A stretch of DNA of 27,571 nt from Phoronis ovalis (lineage: Eukaryota; Phoronida; Phoronidae), in NCBI GenBank assembly GCA_028565635.1, contig JAOXYB010042059.1, positions 1 through 27,571 of the forward strand, written 5' to 3'. Under the pieces are notes generated by a model, which searched no databases, was not told the DNA's origin, and saw only the letters and a list, made by a program, of their open reading frames with translations. Below, piece after piece: positions 10,601-27,571 of this stretch. The first letter of the stretch is position 1. Every line of letters starts with the position of its first letter. Position numbers and translations under genes: made by a program.

Positions 10601-13600
10601 AATGAATGATCTAACACTATATGGATGTTTTATTTACTTTATGATCCATTGATTGCTTTCAGCACGTTGCACCTATAGCTATTGTGCGCAAATAATGGTA
10701 ATACATATTTAGCATGACTGAAATAACTTCGGTCATCTTAGAAATATTTAAATCCAGAGTGGGACTAAATGCTGCTCTTGAATTATTCATGGGGTGACAT
10801 ATAACATGACAAAGAAACTCGTAAAGCAAGAAATTTACGTGTAGGAATCAAATTTTGTAAACGGAAATGAACTTAAAAAAACATGAAACATGAAAAAAAA
10901 TTCTATCACCTGGACAACAATGAAATGTACTAATAATATGTAAACATATATTCCCATGATTTCAGCCTCGCAATTACTAATATTACATCAATAATAGTGT
11001 TACTAAAAGGTTTCGGGTGTTTACTAAAAAAATCGGTTACTAATCAATACAAAAAGTAGGCCACAAGCTCTTTTTAATTGTCCCTTTGTAGGTAGGTGTA
11101 TTTTATAGAAATAACAGAATGGTGACTGTACCTGTTATAAATCTCCCACCCACTCAAATAGTGATTACGTTTCATTACTGGTGTAATGTTACAGCATAAC
11201 CATGTCTGTTTAGTTATCGGACAAACACAAACATTATAATGTATACAACAGATTATAAGCCATTGAGAATTGTGCAATGTTATATGTTGCTGTTTACGTA
11301 CAGCTCTGTAGAATTTATTAAAAAGTAACTTTTCATGTCTATTCAAATTCAAACATAGGTGGTTTAACTTATGTGCTGATTTATCATTTCAGGGAGGTTT
11401 TGCAAAATGTTACGAGCTGGTTAACAGGCGCACCGGTAAAAGACAGGCAGGCAAAATTGTACCGAAATCAAGAATCGCCAAAGCACACCAAAAAGAAAAG
11501 GTGATTTTTATCGCATTACTTTACTCAAATAATACATACTTGCATGTTCAATATTTTAGTTTAAATAATAACCCTGTAATAATTTCTGACATTTTATTTG
11601 TTCAGTTCCGACAGATGTCGCTCAAACAGTGATGAGATGAAGTAGATCGAGAACAATTGTCAAGTTTGGTATTGTATAATGTTAGCCATGTTATGCTGGT
11701 TACAAACATGCCTTTCTAAAGAATTATATTTCTTCTAGATGGTTCGAGAAATTGAACTTCATCGTGGTCTTCGCCATAAACACGTGGTTGGTTTCGATGG
11801 TTATTTCGAAGACTCTCAGAATGTATATATAATGCTGGAGTATTGCAGTAAAAAGGTATAATAATGCGCAACAATATAATTTTGATCTTCTTTATCACTT
11901 AAATACTGTGTTACTGAAGCGTAGGTTTTCAATTCCATATTATATTTTGGCTTCTTTGGATACTGCAGTTGTGCATACAGAGTAGCAAAGCAACCGCGTT
12001 GTATAATATACGTAGTATATTTCTCATTTATATAACAATTAGTACCATGTTTCCGAATTTAATAACGGCATTGTTTTTACAGTCGCTAGTAGAGGTGCTA
12101 AAAAAGCGTAAAACGCTAACTGAACCCGAAGTACGCTACTACACAAAACAATTGGTACTTGGATGTAAATATATACACAGCCAAAAAATTGTACACAGGG
12201 ATCTCAAACTTGGTAATATGTTGCTCAATGAATCAATGGAACTTAAGATTGCAGACTTTGGATTAGCAGCAAGAATTGACTTTGAAGGAGAAAGAAAAAT
12301 GTGAGTGCCTATATTGCTTAGTTTTGACAATCTTAGAGTTGGATTTTTAAATATGAAGCAACAAAACTGATTATTAATGATATCCGAATTGAACTTTGTA
12401 CTTTTCTTTTATGCTGTCTGTACCAACATTCTGAGGTAATAGTTTAATCTCATTGCAGGACTGTATGTGGCACACCAAACTACATTGCTCCAGAGGTGTT
12501 GGGTAAGAAAGGTCATAGCTATTCTGCAGATATTTGGGCAATAGGCTGCACTGTGTAAGTATAAATATATTGTAAATGCAAAAACAATTATATTGTTATT
12601 GTTGAAAATAGCAGCAGTACAATATCAGTAAGCAATTATAAATGTTATAACTTTCACAAAATTTCATGTGCTTTTTTAATAAGTTCATAGTTTATAATTA
12701 TCTTTCTACAATTGGCAGTTAAATTTCTTGTGGCAGAACATTTCTGAACAGTTTTACTATATTCTGTATGTTTGCTTTGTAGATATGCAATGCTTGTTGG
12801 TAGGCCACCATTTGAAACTTCTTCCCTCAAGGAAACTTATATGAGGATTGCAAATAATCAGTATTCCATTCCGAGTCACTTGTCTCTGTCTGCAAGAAAT
12901 TTAATTCGAAAATGTTTGTCACCCAATCCAGACATAAGACCGTCCTTGGATGAAATTTTGGTAGATGATTTTCTTGCTACTGGTTTTTTACCAAAACTCT
13001 TACCACCTGAATGTTCAGAAAAAGCACCAAAATTCCCAGTAGTTGATACCTTGCTCAGGTAAGATAATTAACCAGTTATCTTTGTTACTTAACTAGAACC
13101 AAGTGAATTCAAATGCAGACAAATCTTGTACAGATGTGAAACCTCTATTATGAGAGTTGCTACATACTTAATTATTACCAAATGTCCAACGAGGCCCATC
13201 AAAACAATGGCTCATTTTATATGACGAGTAAGTCACTGGTAGCAATGACAGCATGTTTACTGAAGTTTTTCTTGAACAGTACCTTTTATTTGAACATATT
13301 CCTTCATATGTTTTATAGATCAGACCACACTGCAACTTTAAACATCCGAGATCAACATAGGACTACTAACAATGTCATGGCAATTCATCCTAAGGTAGGC
13401 GAGATGGTTTCTTTTGTTTAAATATTTGTATGTGTCATGAACTGAGAAAATTTATACATAGAAATGCTATATTGTCATAAATTGTTTTTATACAGTTAAG
13501 TAGATGCATGCACTGAAAAATTCAATAAAAATTGAAACAAATCTATGAAATATTCTTTCAGGTACAATTACGGTCACCAACTCACACAAATATGCCATCT

Positions 13601-16021
13601 AGTAAGATAGGGAGCAAAGTGGTCACTAGAGAAACAATACAAGATAGTGTCAGAAATCATGTTAGTGATGCAACAGGTAAGTCCTGGCATCCTACGGAGC
13701 TACTTTATATTAATTAGTAAGAACAATCTTATTAATAATACAGCTAGTCTCGTCAGTACATGGTGATCAGTCAGTATTGGTTGCAATTGCCAGTAAGAAA
13801 CAGCAATGTGACATTGCAACACGGCAGCAGCTGTTATTGTTGGATAGTTTGTGCTAAGAAGAATAACCATAAAAACGATTGATGTTGTAACATATAATTT
13901 GCTAAATAATGTTTCTACCTTGAATACCTTTTTGTTGCTATTTTTAAAAACCTCTATTTGATGTTGTCTTTATTGCACATGCATTTCAGTGCACATAATT
14001 TTTATTTCCTCCAGGTTTCAAAGCAGGCAATGCTATGATTATGTGCTCAGAGATTGTCACATGCTTAGAGATGATGCCTTCAGGTTTGTTCTTTATTTTC
14101 TATAAATTATGATTTCACTATTTTTTTATTGCATAGTTTTATTGGTATTTTTGAACTATTGACAGCGATTACTTTTCCTACTGGTTGTCATACTGATAAT
14201 TGTTATTTGCTCTTTGAGATTCATACTTTTGCACAATTATTGTAACTTTGCTTTCTTTCTCCTTTGTTCGAAAATTGTGAAAAATATGATCATATTAGTT
14301 ATTTTTTGGTAAGTAAGGCACATTTTTGAGAATAGAAAATATTGGGCATAGGATTGAAAATTTGTTGAAAGTAAATATCGAAGTCTGTATTTTCTAACAA
14401 AGACCAAATTGCATAGGAATATGAAGAAAAAATGTATTTGCTTATGTTACTGTAGTTTATATATATTTATGGGAGAAACTGCTTTAAAAACAAATTATTT
14501 TATCTAGCAGGGACAACAAGTACCTCACCACAGCAAGTGGAATCCTCAGATGATGTGTGGATAATGAAGTGGGTGGACTATACCAATAAATATGGATTCG
14601 GATTCCAACTTTCAGATAGAACTGTTGGTGTTCTATTTAATGACACATCAAGAATAAGTCTCTGTGCTGACACAAGGTAATTTGGAAATTTATCGCATAC
14701 TTGCAGTATAGAGCATTCTATGACAAGATATGTATTGAAAAAAGACACTATCGTAGATGTTTTTAATGTCACCTTCTCTTTTAAAAGAAAATTCTAGCAG
14801 CCCTTAGTAAATTTTATAAGACTTGGGTGTGCTACTCATATAAGGGTAGAGTCAGTTTTAATGAAAATTAACCTGTATTTTTGTTCACAGGACGATAATA
14901 TACCATGACGTGACTGATAACCCATCAATATTCAGCACAGACTCTGTTCCAGTGAAGCTAGAAGATAAAGCCACACTGCTGTTATACTTTTCCAGTTACA
15001 TGGACGAACATCTCATAAAGGTAATGATAGTTTGTCAAATTTTCTCCATTATAACAAACAGTTTGCAAAGAAAATATGCATTCTAAGAATTTTAATTGTA
15101 TCCCTTATACAAATATGTTTTCATGTAAACGAGATCTATATTTGCGAAATGATTATGCAAGAGGTGTGCATATTACATGTGTACCATTCTAAGACATGTA
15201 CTGGCATCTTTTGTACCAACTGTTTTCATGCAAACAGTATCTATATTTTGTAAAATTGCACCATTTAAATGTTTGCAGTAGTTTAAGTGTAATTTATATT
15301 ACAGGGTGGAGATCTTACTAGTCAGCAACATGCAAGTACCACACCTCCCCAACAAACTGATCTCTCCAGCCATATATACATGAAGAAATGGTTCAGAACA
15401 TCAGAGGCCATTGTTATGTACCTCAGTAATGGAACTTTACAGGTATGTCCTAGAACATATTGGCTTTTCATGACTCCATAGGATGGTACACGATAACAAA
15501 ATATATAGCAATATGGCCAAATACTATAGAGAAGAAAGCATGGGGGCTAGTTTCATGGAATGTTGAGAACTACAGTGTCGTTTTGGTAGATTGTTTTCAC
15601 ACAGAGTTGGTAGCGCTATATATATTATCAAATTATGTAAATTTTCCTTATTTATAACGTGTAGCATGACAAGATGTTCCTGTGTGACACAGAGCGGTGT
15701 AGAACCATCAGCCACACTTCCTTCACAATGACTAGTTTAGTGTAACCTAAAAGTTTCTTTAAGAAAAGGATACAAGAATAATATCAAATGGATTTGATAT
15801 CTTTGCAGGTCAATTTTTTTGAAGATCACACAAAAGTAATCGTTGGTGGAGAAAGCAATACAGGATATCTCGTCACTTACATCAATGAAGATAGAGTTTC
15901 CCATTCTTACTGGCTTAATGATCTCAAACAACATGGTTGTGCTCACGAAATTAGAGAACGTCTTAACTATGTGCGAGAAATGCTCCATCGTTTGATTAAC
16001 ATTGAAGGAAACCATGTTTAA
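7036..16021 (+). CDS. PLK2: Polo-like kinase, PLK2/PLK3-type (13 coding exons, 669 aa)
   Basis: Spliced CDS: 7036-7320, 11393-11500, 11739-11855, 12083-12300, 12459-12554, 12783-13058, 13319-13394, 13562-13676, 14015-14083, 14508-14676, 14891-15020, 15305-15442, 15809-16021; 2010 nt, all joins in frame. This is a Ser/Thr kinase of the Polo family, which acts at centrosomes, the spindle and, for PLK2, neurons. The kinase domain is about 87-338: Gly loop GKGGFAKC at 94-101, Lys116, Glu135, HRD 208-210, DFG 228-230, T-loop Thr244, APE 253-255. All catalytic residues are present. The linker ends in a CLEMMP polo-cap-like helix. Polo boxes span about 471-550 and 577-660, with the phosphopeptide-binding residues Trp475, His606 and Lys608. 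Blocks such as [13 protein letters not shown] and TYINEDR point to PLK2/3, whereas [19 protein letters not shown] reads like PLK1. Start: A at -3 and an in-frame stop at 7003. The N-terminus carries a duplicated DSGYxSPQ repeat. Confidence 0.93.
7057..7218 (+). repeat. In-frame 81-nt tandem repeat encoding two RSP...SDSGYxSPQ units
   Basis: Residues 8-34 and 35-61 align at a period of exactly 27 with 11 identities: RSP at the start, SDSGY and SPQ in the middle. At the DNA level both copies begin AGATCTCCT and share GGCTACA followed by AGTCCACAA. A third start (R62-Y-P) falls at the same period. The DSGxxS cores are at 7102-7119 (DSGYSS, residues 23-28) and 7183-7200 (DSGYNS, residues 50-55). 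Confidence 0.85.
7638..7692. repeat. (TG)27 microsatellite
   Basis: An uninterrupted TG run of about 55 nt in kinase intron 1, followed by a short imperfect tail. The open frames across it on both strands are repeat artefacts. Confidence 0.97.
10201..10477. repeat. Three-unit tandem repeat, period about 112 bp
   Basis: Units start near 10201, 10271 and 10383, each with the word AGTGAAATGCATT. Units 2 and 3 share GAGAAATGGTTCTA, ATGGGAATATCACA and GCCCAGACAACT. Unit 1 is shorter (70 bp), having lost the middle part but kept CCCCAGACAA. The copies have diverged at many positions, so this is an old intronic duplication. The 62-codon open frame over it is not a gene. Confidence 0.85.
11393..11500 (+). 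CDS. PLK2: Kinase coding exon 2
   Basis: Residues 96-131, phase 0 to 0, borders TTTCAG|GGAGG and AAAAG|GTGATT. Completes the glycine-rich loop (GGFAKCYE) and carries the ATP-anchoring Lys116 in AGKIVPKS, followed by the PLK-typical AHQKEK. Confidence 0.93.
11739..11855 (+). CDS. PLK2: Kinase coding exon 3
   Basis: Residues 132-170, phase 0 to 0, borders TTCTAG|ATGG and AAAAG|GTATAA. Carries the alpha-C Glu135 (REIELHR), the HKHVVGF strand and the hinge LEYC at 164-167. Confidence 0.93.
12083..12300 (+). CDS. PLK2: Kinase coding exon 4: catalytic loop and DFG
   Basis: Residues 171-242 plus two bases of 243, borders TTACAG|TCGC and AAAAT|GTGAGT. Contains LTEPEVRYY (PLK2/3-like), HRDLKLGN at 208-215, DFGLAAR from 228 and the start of the activation loop. 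Confidence 0.95.
12459..12554 (+). CDS. PLK2: Kinase coding exon 5: T-loop and APE
   Basis: Residues 243-274 plus two bases of 275, borders TTGCAG|GACT and CTGT|GTAAGT. Thr244 is at the site of the activating Thr210 of human PLK1. [10 protein letters not shown] and DIWAIGC follow. Confidence 0.94.
12783..13058 (+). CDS. PLK2: Kinase coding exon 6: C-lobe end
   Basis: Residues 275-366 plus two bases of 367, borders TTTGTAG|ATAT and CTCAG|GTAAGA. Contains [14 protein letters not shown], the RPSLDEIL helix and the end of the kinase domain near residue 338. Confidence 0.94.
13319..13394 (+). CDS. PLK2: Kinase coding exon 7: interdomain linker
   Basis: Residues 367-392, borders TTATAG|ATCA and TAAG|GTAGGC. 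Low-conservation linker. Supported mainly by phase (2 in, 0 out) and by splice borders that join the exons on either side in frame. Confidence 0.8.
13562..13676 (+). CDS. PLK2: Kinase coding exon 8: interdomain linker
   Basis: Residues 393-430 plus one base of 431, borders TTTCAG|GTAC and ACAG|GTAAGT. Ser/Thr-rich linker with no domain; placed by open frame, borders and phase. Confidence 0.8.
14015..14083 (+). CDS. PLK2: Kinase coding exon 9: polo-cap-like helix
   Basis: Residues 431-453 plus one base of 454. Acceptor CTCCAG|GTTTC, donor CAG|GTTTGT (less usual +3 to +5 bases). CLEMMP at 447-452 lines up with the CLENMP segment just before the polo boxes of PLK2, which supports both the exon and the subfamily call. 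Confidence 0.82.
14508..14676 (+). CDS. PLK2: Kinase coding exon 10: polo box 1, first half
   Basis: Residues 454-509 plus two bases of 510; donor CAAG|GTAATT. Begins at a TAGCAG tandem acceptor, so the start may be 14508 or 14511 (one Ala more or fewer). KWVDY with Trp475 (equivalent of PLK1 Trp414), [10 protein letters not shown] and VGVLFND are hallmark polo box 1 blocks. Confidence 0.93.
14891..15020 (+). CDS. PLK2: Kinase coding exon 11: polo box 1, second half
   Basis: Residues 510-553, borders TTCACAG|GACG and AAAG|GTAATG. Contains the strand IIYHD and the [14 protein letters not shown] helix that closes polo box 1. Confidence 0.92.
15080..15265. repeat. Two-copy tandem duplication, period about 105 bp, in kinase intron 11
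   Basis: ATTCTAAGA occurs at 15080 and 15186, and TGTTTTCATG at 15116 and 15221, each pair followed by related AAAC...ATCTATATTT sequence. The copies are diverged. This explains the open frame at 15032-15253, which is not a gene. Confidence 0.65.
15305..15442 (+). CDS. PLK2: Kinase coding exon 12: inter-box linker and start of polo box 2
   Basis: Residues 554-599, borders TTACAG|GGTG and TACAG|GTATGT. GGDL at 554-557 is shared with PLK2. [20 protein letters not shown] opens polo box 2. Confidence 0.92.
15809..16021 (+). CDS. PLK2: Kinase coding exon 13: polo box 2 and C-terminus
   Basis: Residues 600-669 and TAA stop, acceptor [20 protein letters not shown] carries the phosphate-binding His606 and Lys608. 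TYINEDR and the final amphipathic helix ([11 protein letters not shown]) end the domain, with a tail of only about six residues. Confidence 0.95.
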   Translation, partial: VNFFEDHTKVIVGGESNTGYLVTYINEDRVSHSYWLNDLKQHGCAHEIRERLNYVREMLHRLINIEGNHV

Positions 16022-16249
16022 ATTAATGCATATCCTAAAACTGTCATTAAAAAATGACAACGTAAAAGATCTCAAAACTATTTTTGTGTTAATATACATT
16101 TCTTAATGTGAACAATGCAAGTGAAAGAGAGACACTAAAACATGACGTTAGGATGTAGGAGTTACTTTATATCTGATGCAACGCTCTAATTTTGCTCTGG
16201 ATTACTTGTGCAAATTGCAATAGTTACTAAATCAGTGACAAGTGTTTTC

Positions 16250-16255
16250 AATAAA
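16250..16255 (+). terminator. Proximal poly(A) signal AATAAA, kinase gene
   Basis: AATAAA followed by an A run and then GTTGCTC, 229 bp after the stop codon. Genomic A-richness right after the signal weakens it. Confidence 0.4.
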
Positions 16256-17333
16256 AAAAAGTTGCTCAATGGAACTCATTTACACTGACAGGACATCTGT
16301 GAGTGGGTATTACACAGTTAGCAGAACGAATTAAATTGCAATATAAGTACTACAACAGAAAATTGAGAGATGAAAACGCTAATGCAAACAAAACTATGCA
16401 GAATTTATTTGTGCATTTATTGGCGCACTCAGGTGCTATGATAAGGGTAGTTCTGTGTACACAATATTTCAAAGTAAAAAATGCTTCAATAACAAATTAG
16501 GAGCATTGAGCAATAATCATATACAGTGAAAGTTGTAAACTTTACTGGTGCTATATTTGCCTTTTTTGTTCAATTGTTTTGAACTTTGAATATTTCCAAC
16601 TAGTTGGTCAAGTGCAATTGTAGACCACACAATGGATTCCTCTATCTATTGATCAGACTTTTTTAGACAAGGTCATAGAAACACATGTCCAGTTGTAAAA
16701 TGTAGGATATGTTTATTACATTAGCAACATTTCATTATTTGTAAGTAAGAAAAGAACAATGTTTGAATGGACTCATTAGTTGTCACTTCTAGTCATTGAT
16801 GACACAAGTGTAGTTATTTGATGTCACAGTTATGCTGATAGTAGTTGTAGACATACACCCAGTTAACAAGGGATTGTAGAAACCAAATAGTGTGGTTACC
16901 AGTAAAATTTCATACGAGTGCAGGATAGCTAATTATTAGAAAGATATCAACAATACACAACTTTGTTACCAGGTGGTGCAAAGGTGTACACATTCCATCG
17001 ATTTGGAACTACCGATGTATGTAAACACTACACATCCATGGCAGACTTTCCTTCCAATTTTATGAGGGTAATGTAGTATACCACAAGTTGTTATTTCTGA
17101 CAAGACATTACATATCAATCCAAACTGTAACAAGTAAAAGTAGTATCAGTATTAAATCAAATAAAGTTAGTAATAGTAAGTGTAGTTATTTCTAAATTGG
17201 TAAATAACTTATACATATTTTGGGGCCAGGGCTTTATTTTTGTAACTTGGTACCATTGTAGAAAATTAGCCATTTAACTCTTGTTATTATTATTTGAAGG
17301 CATTCTTGGGAATGTTTGTTTTATAATTATACA

Positions 17334-17339
17334 AATAAA
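17334..17339 (+). terminator. Distal poly(A) signal AATAAA, kinase gene
   Basis: AATAAA followed by GTGT and, further on, a T-rich stretch (17369-17386) suitable as a downstream element. It faces the opposite-strand signal at 17383-17388. Confidence 0.45.
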
Positions 17340-17365
17340 AGTGTAAAACTTACAAAACAACACAT

Positions 17366-17957
17366 CTTAATTTTTTTTCAATTTTATTGTCATCTACCAT
17401 CTTACCTAGGCAAGTTACATTGTTTTGGCAACAATTGAATAAAAGATAGAATGCATCACATATAAAATGTTTAAAAATAAACGTGAAAAATATAAATTTT
17501 TATTAAATGTTAAAACAAACATGCAAACTAGAATATTGTGCTACTTAGTAAAGACCTTGTGACACATATTTTAAACTTTATTAAAACGTGAAGAAAAAAC
17601 ATAAATGACTAATTATTTTAACATGATCTGACTAGACTACAAATTCTACATCACAGATAGAGAACACAAAATAATGTGCAAATGTAACAATGTTGGCACT
17701 GATCTACCGACTGCATATTTAATCGGTACCTTCAAGTAGTGCAACAATCATTTATGATATGTTCAGTTTATATACGTTTTTTACACTGCACGACAGTAAA
17801 AGTCATTATGGTCCAAAACGGTGAATTCATGCATTTTGTGATACTGATTTTAGAAGCTGTGTGTTTATACTTCTACAAAAAAAATACGATTACCAGACAT
17901 ATTTAGCTTACAATAAATATAAAACTACTTGTTATACCAATCAGCATCACAAACACA
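17366..17957 (-). other. TTC39: 3' UTR of the TTC39 gene (end inferred)
   Basis: AT-rich non-coding sequence between the stop codon and the candidate minus-strand poly(A) signals. I see no other feature in it. Confidence 0.45.
17383..17388 (-). terminator. Poly(A) signal AATAAA on the minus strand, TTC39 gene
   Basis: TTTATT on + reads AATAAA on -, 570 bp past the TTC39 stop codon. Other minus-strand AATAAA words at 17499-17504 and 17577-17582 are alternative signals, so which one is used is uncertain. Confidence 0.35.
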
Positions 17958-26810
<8,853 letters not shown>

Positions 26811-27462
26811 CTACAAAAAGCATGATAAAATTAAAGTTTGAAGTCATAAATAAGCTGAAGTAGTTCCCTCAGCAAAGAATCTTATTTTTTGTGGGTTACA
26901 ATATTAAACTTGACATTACCTAAAATATTTTAAATTAGAGTTACTTATCACTGCAAGGAAACTCCTGTATATGATTGATTAAATAATTTGTGTAATAACA
27001 CCAAAGTCACGGAGCACTTGAAACACTTAATTCAACAGATTTCACTATTTAAATTTAAGCACAAAAATATGTGTCAATAAATATCTGTTTAATATTTAAA
27101 ATCCTAGTTAACTGTCAGTACCACTTCGATCAAATCAACTGGTCTTGTACGGTATATATGCTTAATAGCAACAACCGAACCAACTGTTAACATGCGTTAC
27201 TTGCATTACCGAGACTACAAGTATCATATAATTATGAAATGCTAGACACACAAAATTAATTAATAAATATTTCATAGTAAGAATGATCAGATCTAGGAAT
27301 TTGCTTATATATTGCATTCTCAGTTATACTAACATATATTTCAAAGTTTCTAGAGCCATCAAATTCAAAGACAAATACATTGATGAAGGATAAAACAATA
27401 GTCAATGTAATCCACAAAAATTAATACAAATTTTAAGGAGTGTTATCTTTTTAAATTTTAAT
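26811..27462. other. Intron or 5' flank of the TTC39 gene
   Basis: The gene must have at least one more exon upstream of 26810, ending in phase 2. I could not identify one here: the open frames on the minus strand (for example near 27250-27410) lack family similarity and donor support. The missing exon may be non-coding, short, or beyond the window. Confidence 0.5.
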
Positions 27463-27471
27463 TTATATATA

Positions 27472-27506
<35 letters not shown>

Positions 27507-27571
27507 ATGTATGTATGTATGTATGTACATGTATGTATGTATGTATGTATGTGTGTATGTGTGTATATATA
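27463..27571. repeat. Compound microsatellite (AT)n-(TG)n-(ATGT)n, runs off the window
   Basis: TA/TG alternation from about 27463 to 27490, then ATGT tetramers with minor interruptions to the last base. Confidence 0.95.

Larger units (their letters stand above)
7321..11392 (+). other. Kinase intron 1 (4.1 kb)
   Basis: GTATGT...TTTCAG intron, ten times longer than the gene's other introns. It contains a long (TG)n microsatellite (7638-7692), a three-copy tandem repeat (10201-10477) and otherwise AT-rich sequence without a supportable exon or gene on either strand. Large first introns often carry enhancers, but I see no specific site that I can defend. Confidence 0.85.
16022..17357 (+). other. 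PLK2: 3' UTR of the kinase gene (distal end inferred)
   Basis: No further coding exon follows the TAA. Two AATAAA signals exist: 16250-16255 (short 3' UTR, about 250 nt) and 17334-17339 (long, about 1.33 kb). The long form includes several ATTTA pentamers (for example near 16404 and 16416), the usual AU-rich instability words. It also includes a 47-codon open frame at 16933-17076 of unclear meaning. Confidence 0.5.

Noticed and set aside
11074-11352. 92-codon minus-strand frame in kinase intron 1
   Set aside because: Lies in intronic AT-rich sequence just before exon 2; no homology or splice signals.
12139-12330. 63-codon minus-strand frame opposite kinase exon 4
   Set aside because: Shadow of the catalytic-loop exon.
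15737-16099. 120-codon minus-strand frame opposite kinase exon 13
   Set aside because: Shadow of the conserved polo box 2 coding exon on the other strand.
27250-27425. About 53-codon minus-strand open frame as the missing TTC39 first exon
   Set aside because: No similarity to TTC39 N-termini and no donor joining in phase 2 to the exon at 26810.

Overview
This is a eukaryotic, almost certainly invertebrate metazoan, nuclear DNA segment. It is AT-rich. Its genes are split by short AT-rich introns (mostly 150-650 bp) with GT/AG borders, and it carries (TG)n and (ATGT)n microsatellites. Both genes belong to families found in animals. I cannot fix the phylum from the sequence; a lophotrochozoan or a similar marine invertebrate would fit.

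Layout. Positions 1-7035 lie upstream of the first gene. I find no supportable coding gene there, only AT-rich DNA with a few promoter-like motif clusters and small repeats. Positions 7036-16021 (+) hold a complete 13-coding-exon Polo-like kinase of 669 residues. It has an N-terminal extension, a Ser/Thr kinase domain, a linker and two polo boxes, and all exon joins keep the reading frame. Its first intron is 4.1 kb; the others are under 430 bp. The polo-box half looks like the PLK2/PLK3 class, while the activation segment reads more like PLK1. Positions 17958-26810 (-) hold 15 coding exons of a TTC39 family (IML2/DUF3808, TPR-like) protein. It comes to 599 residues if the first ATG in the most upstream exon is the start; further 5' exons probably lie near or beyond the right edge. 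The two genes converge tail to tail, and the distal poly(A) signals on the two strands lie only about 43 bp apart near 17334-17388. Nothing suggests that the two proteins work together.

The most interesting feature is in the first coding exon of the kinase. It is built from a 27-residue (81-nt) tandem repeat, and each copy carries a DSGYxSPQ motif. DSGYSS and DSGYNS fit the DSGxxS phosphodegron read by SCF-betaTrCP. To my knowledge they are the same as, or one residue away from, the degrons that Polo kinases phosphorylate in Emi1 and Bora. The kinase may therefore carry copies of its own substrate degron as a self-turnover switch. This is inference and can be tested.
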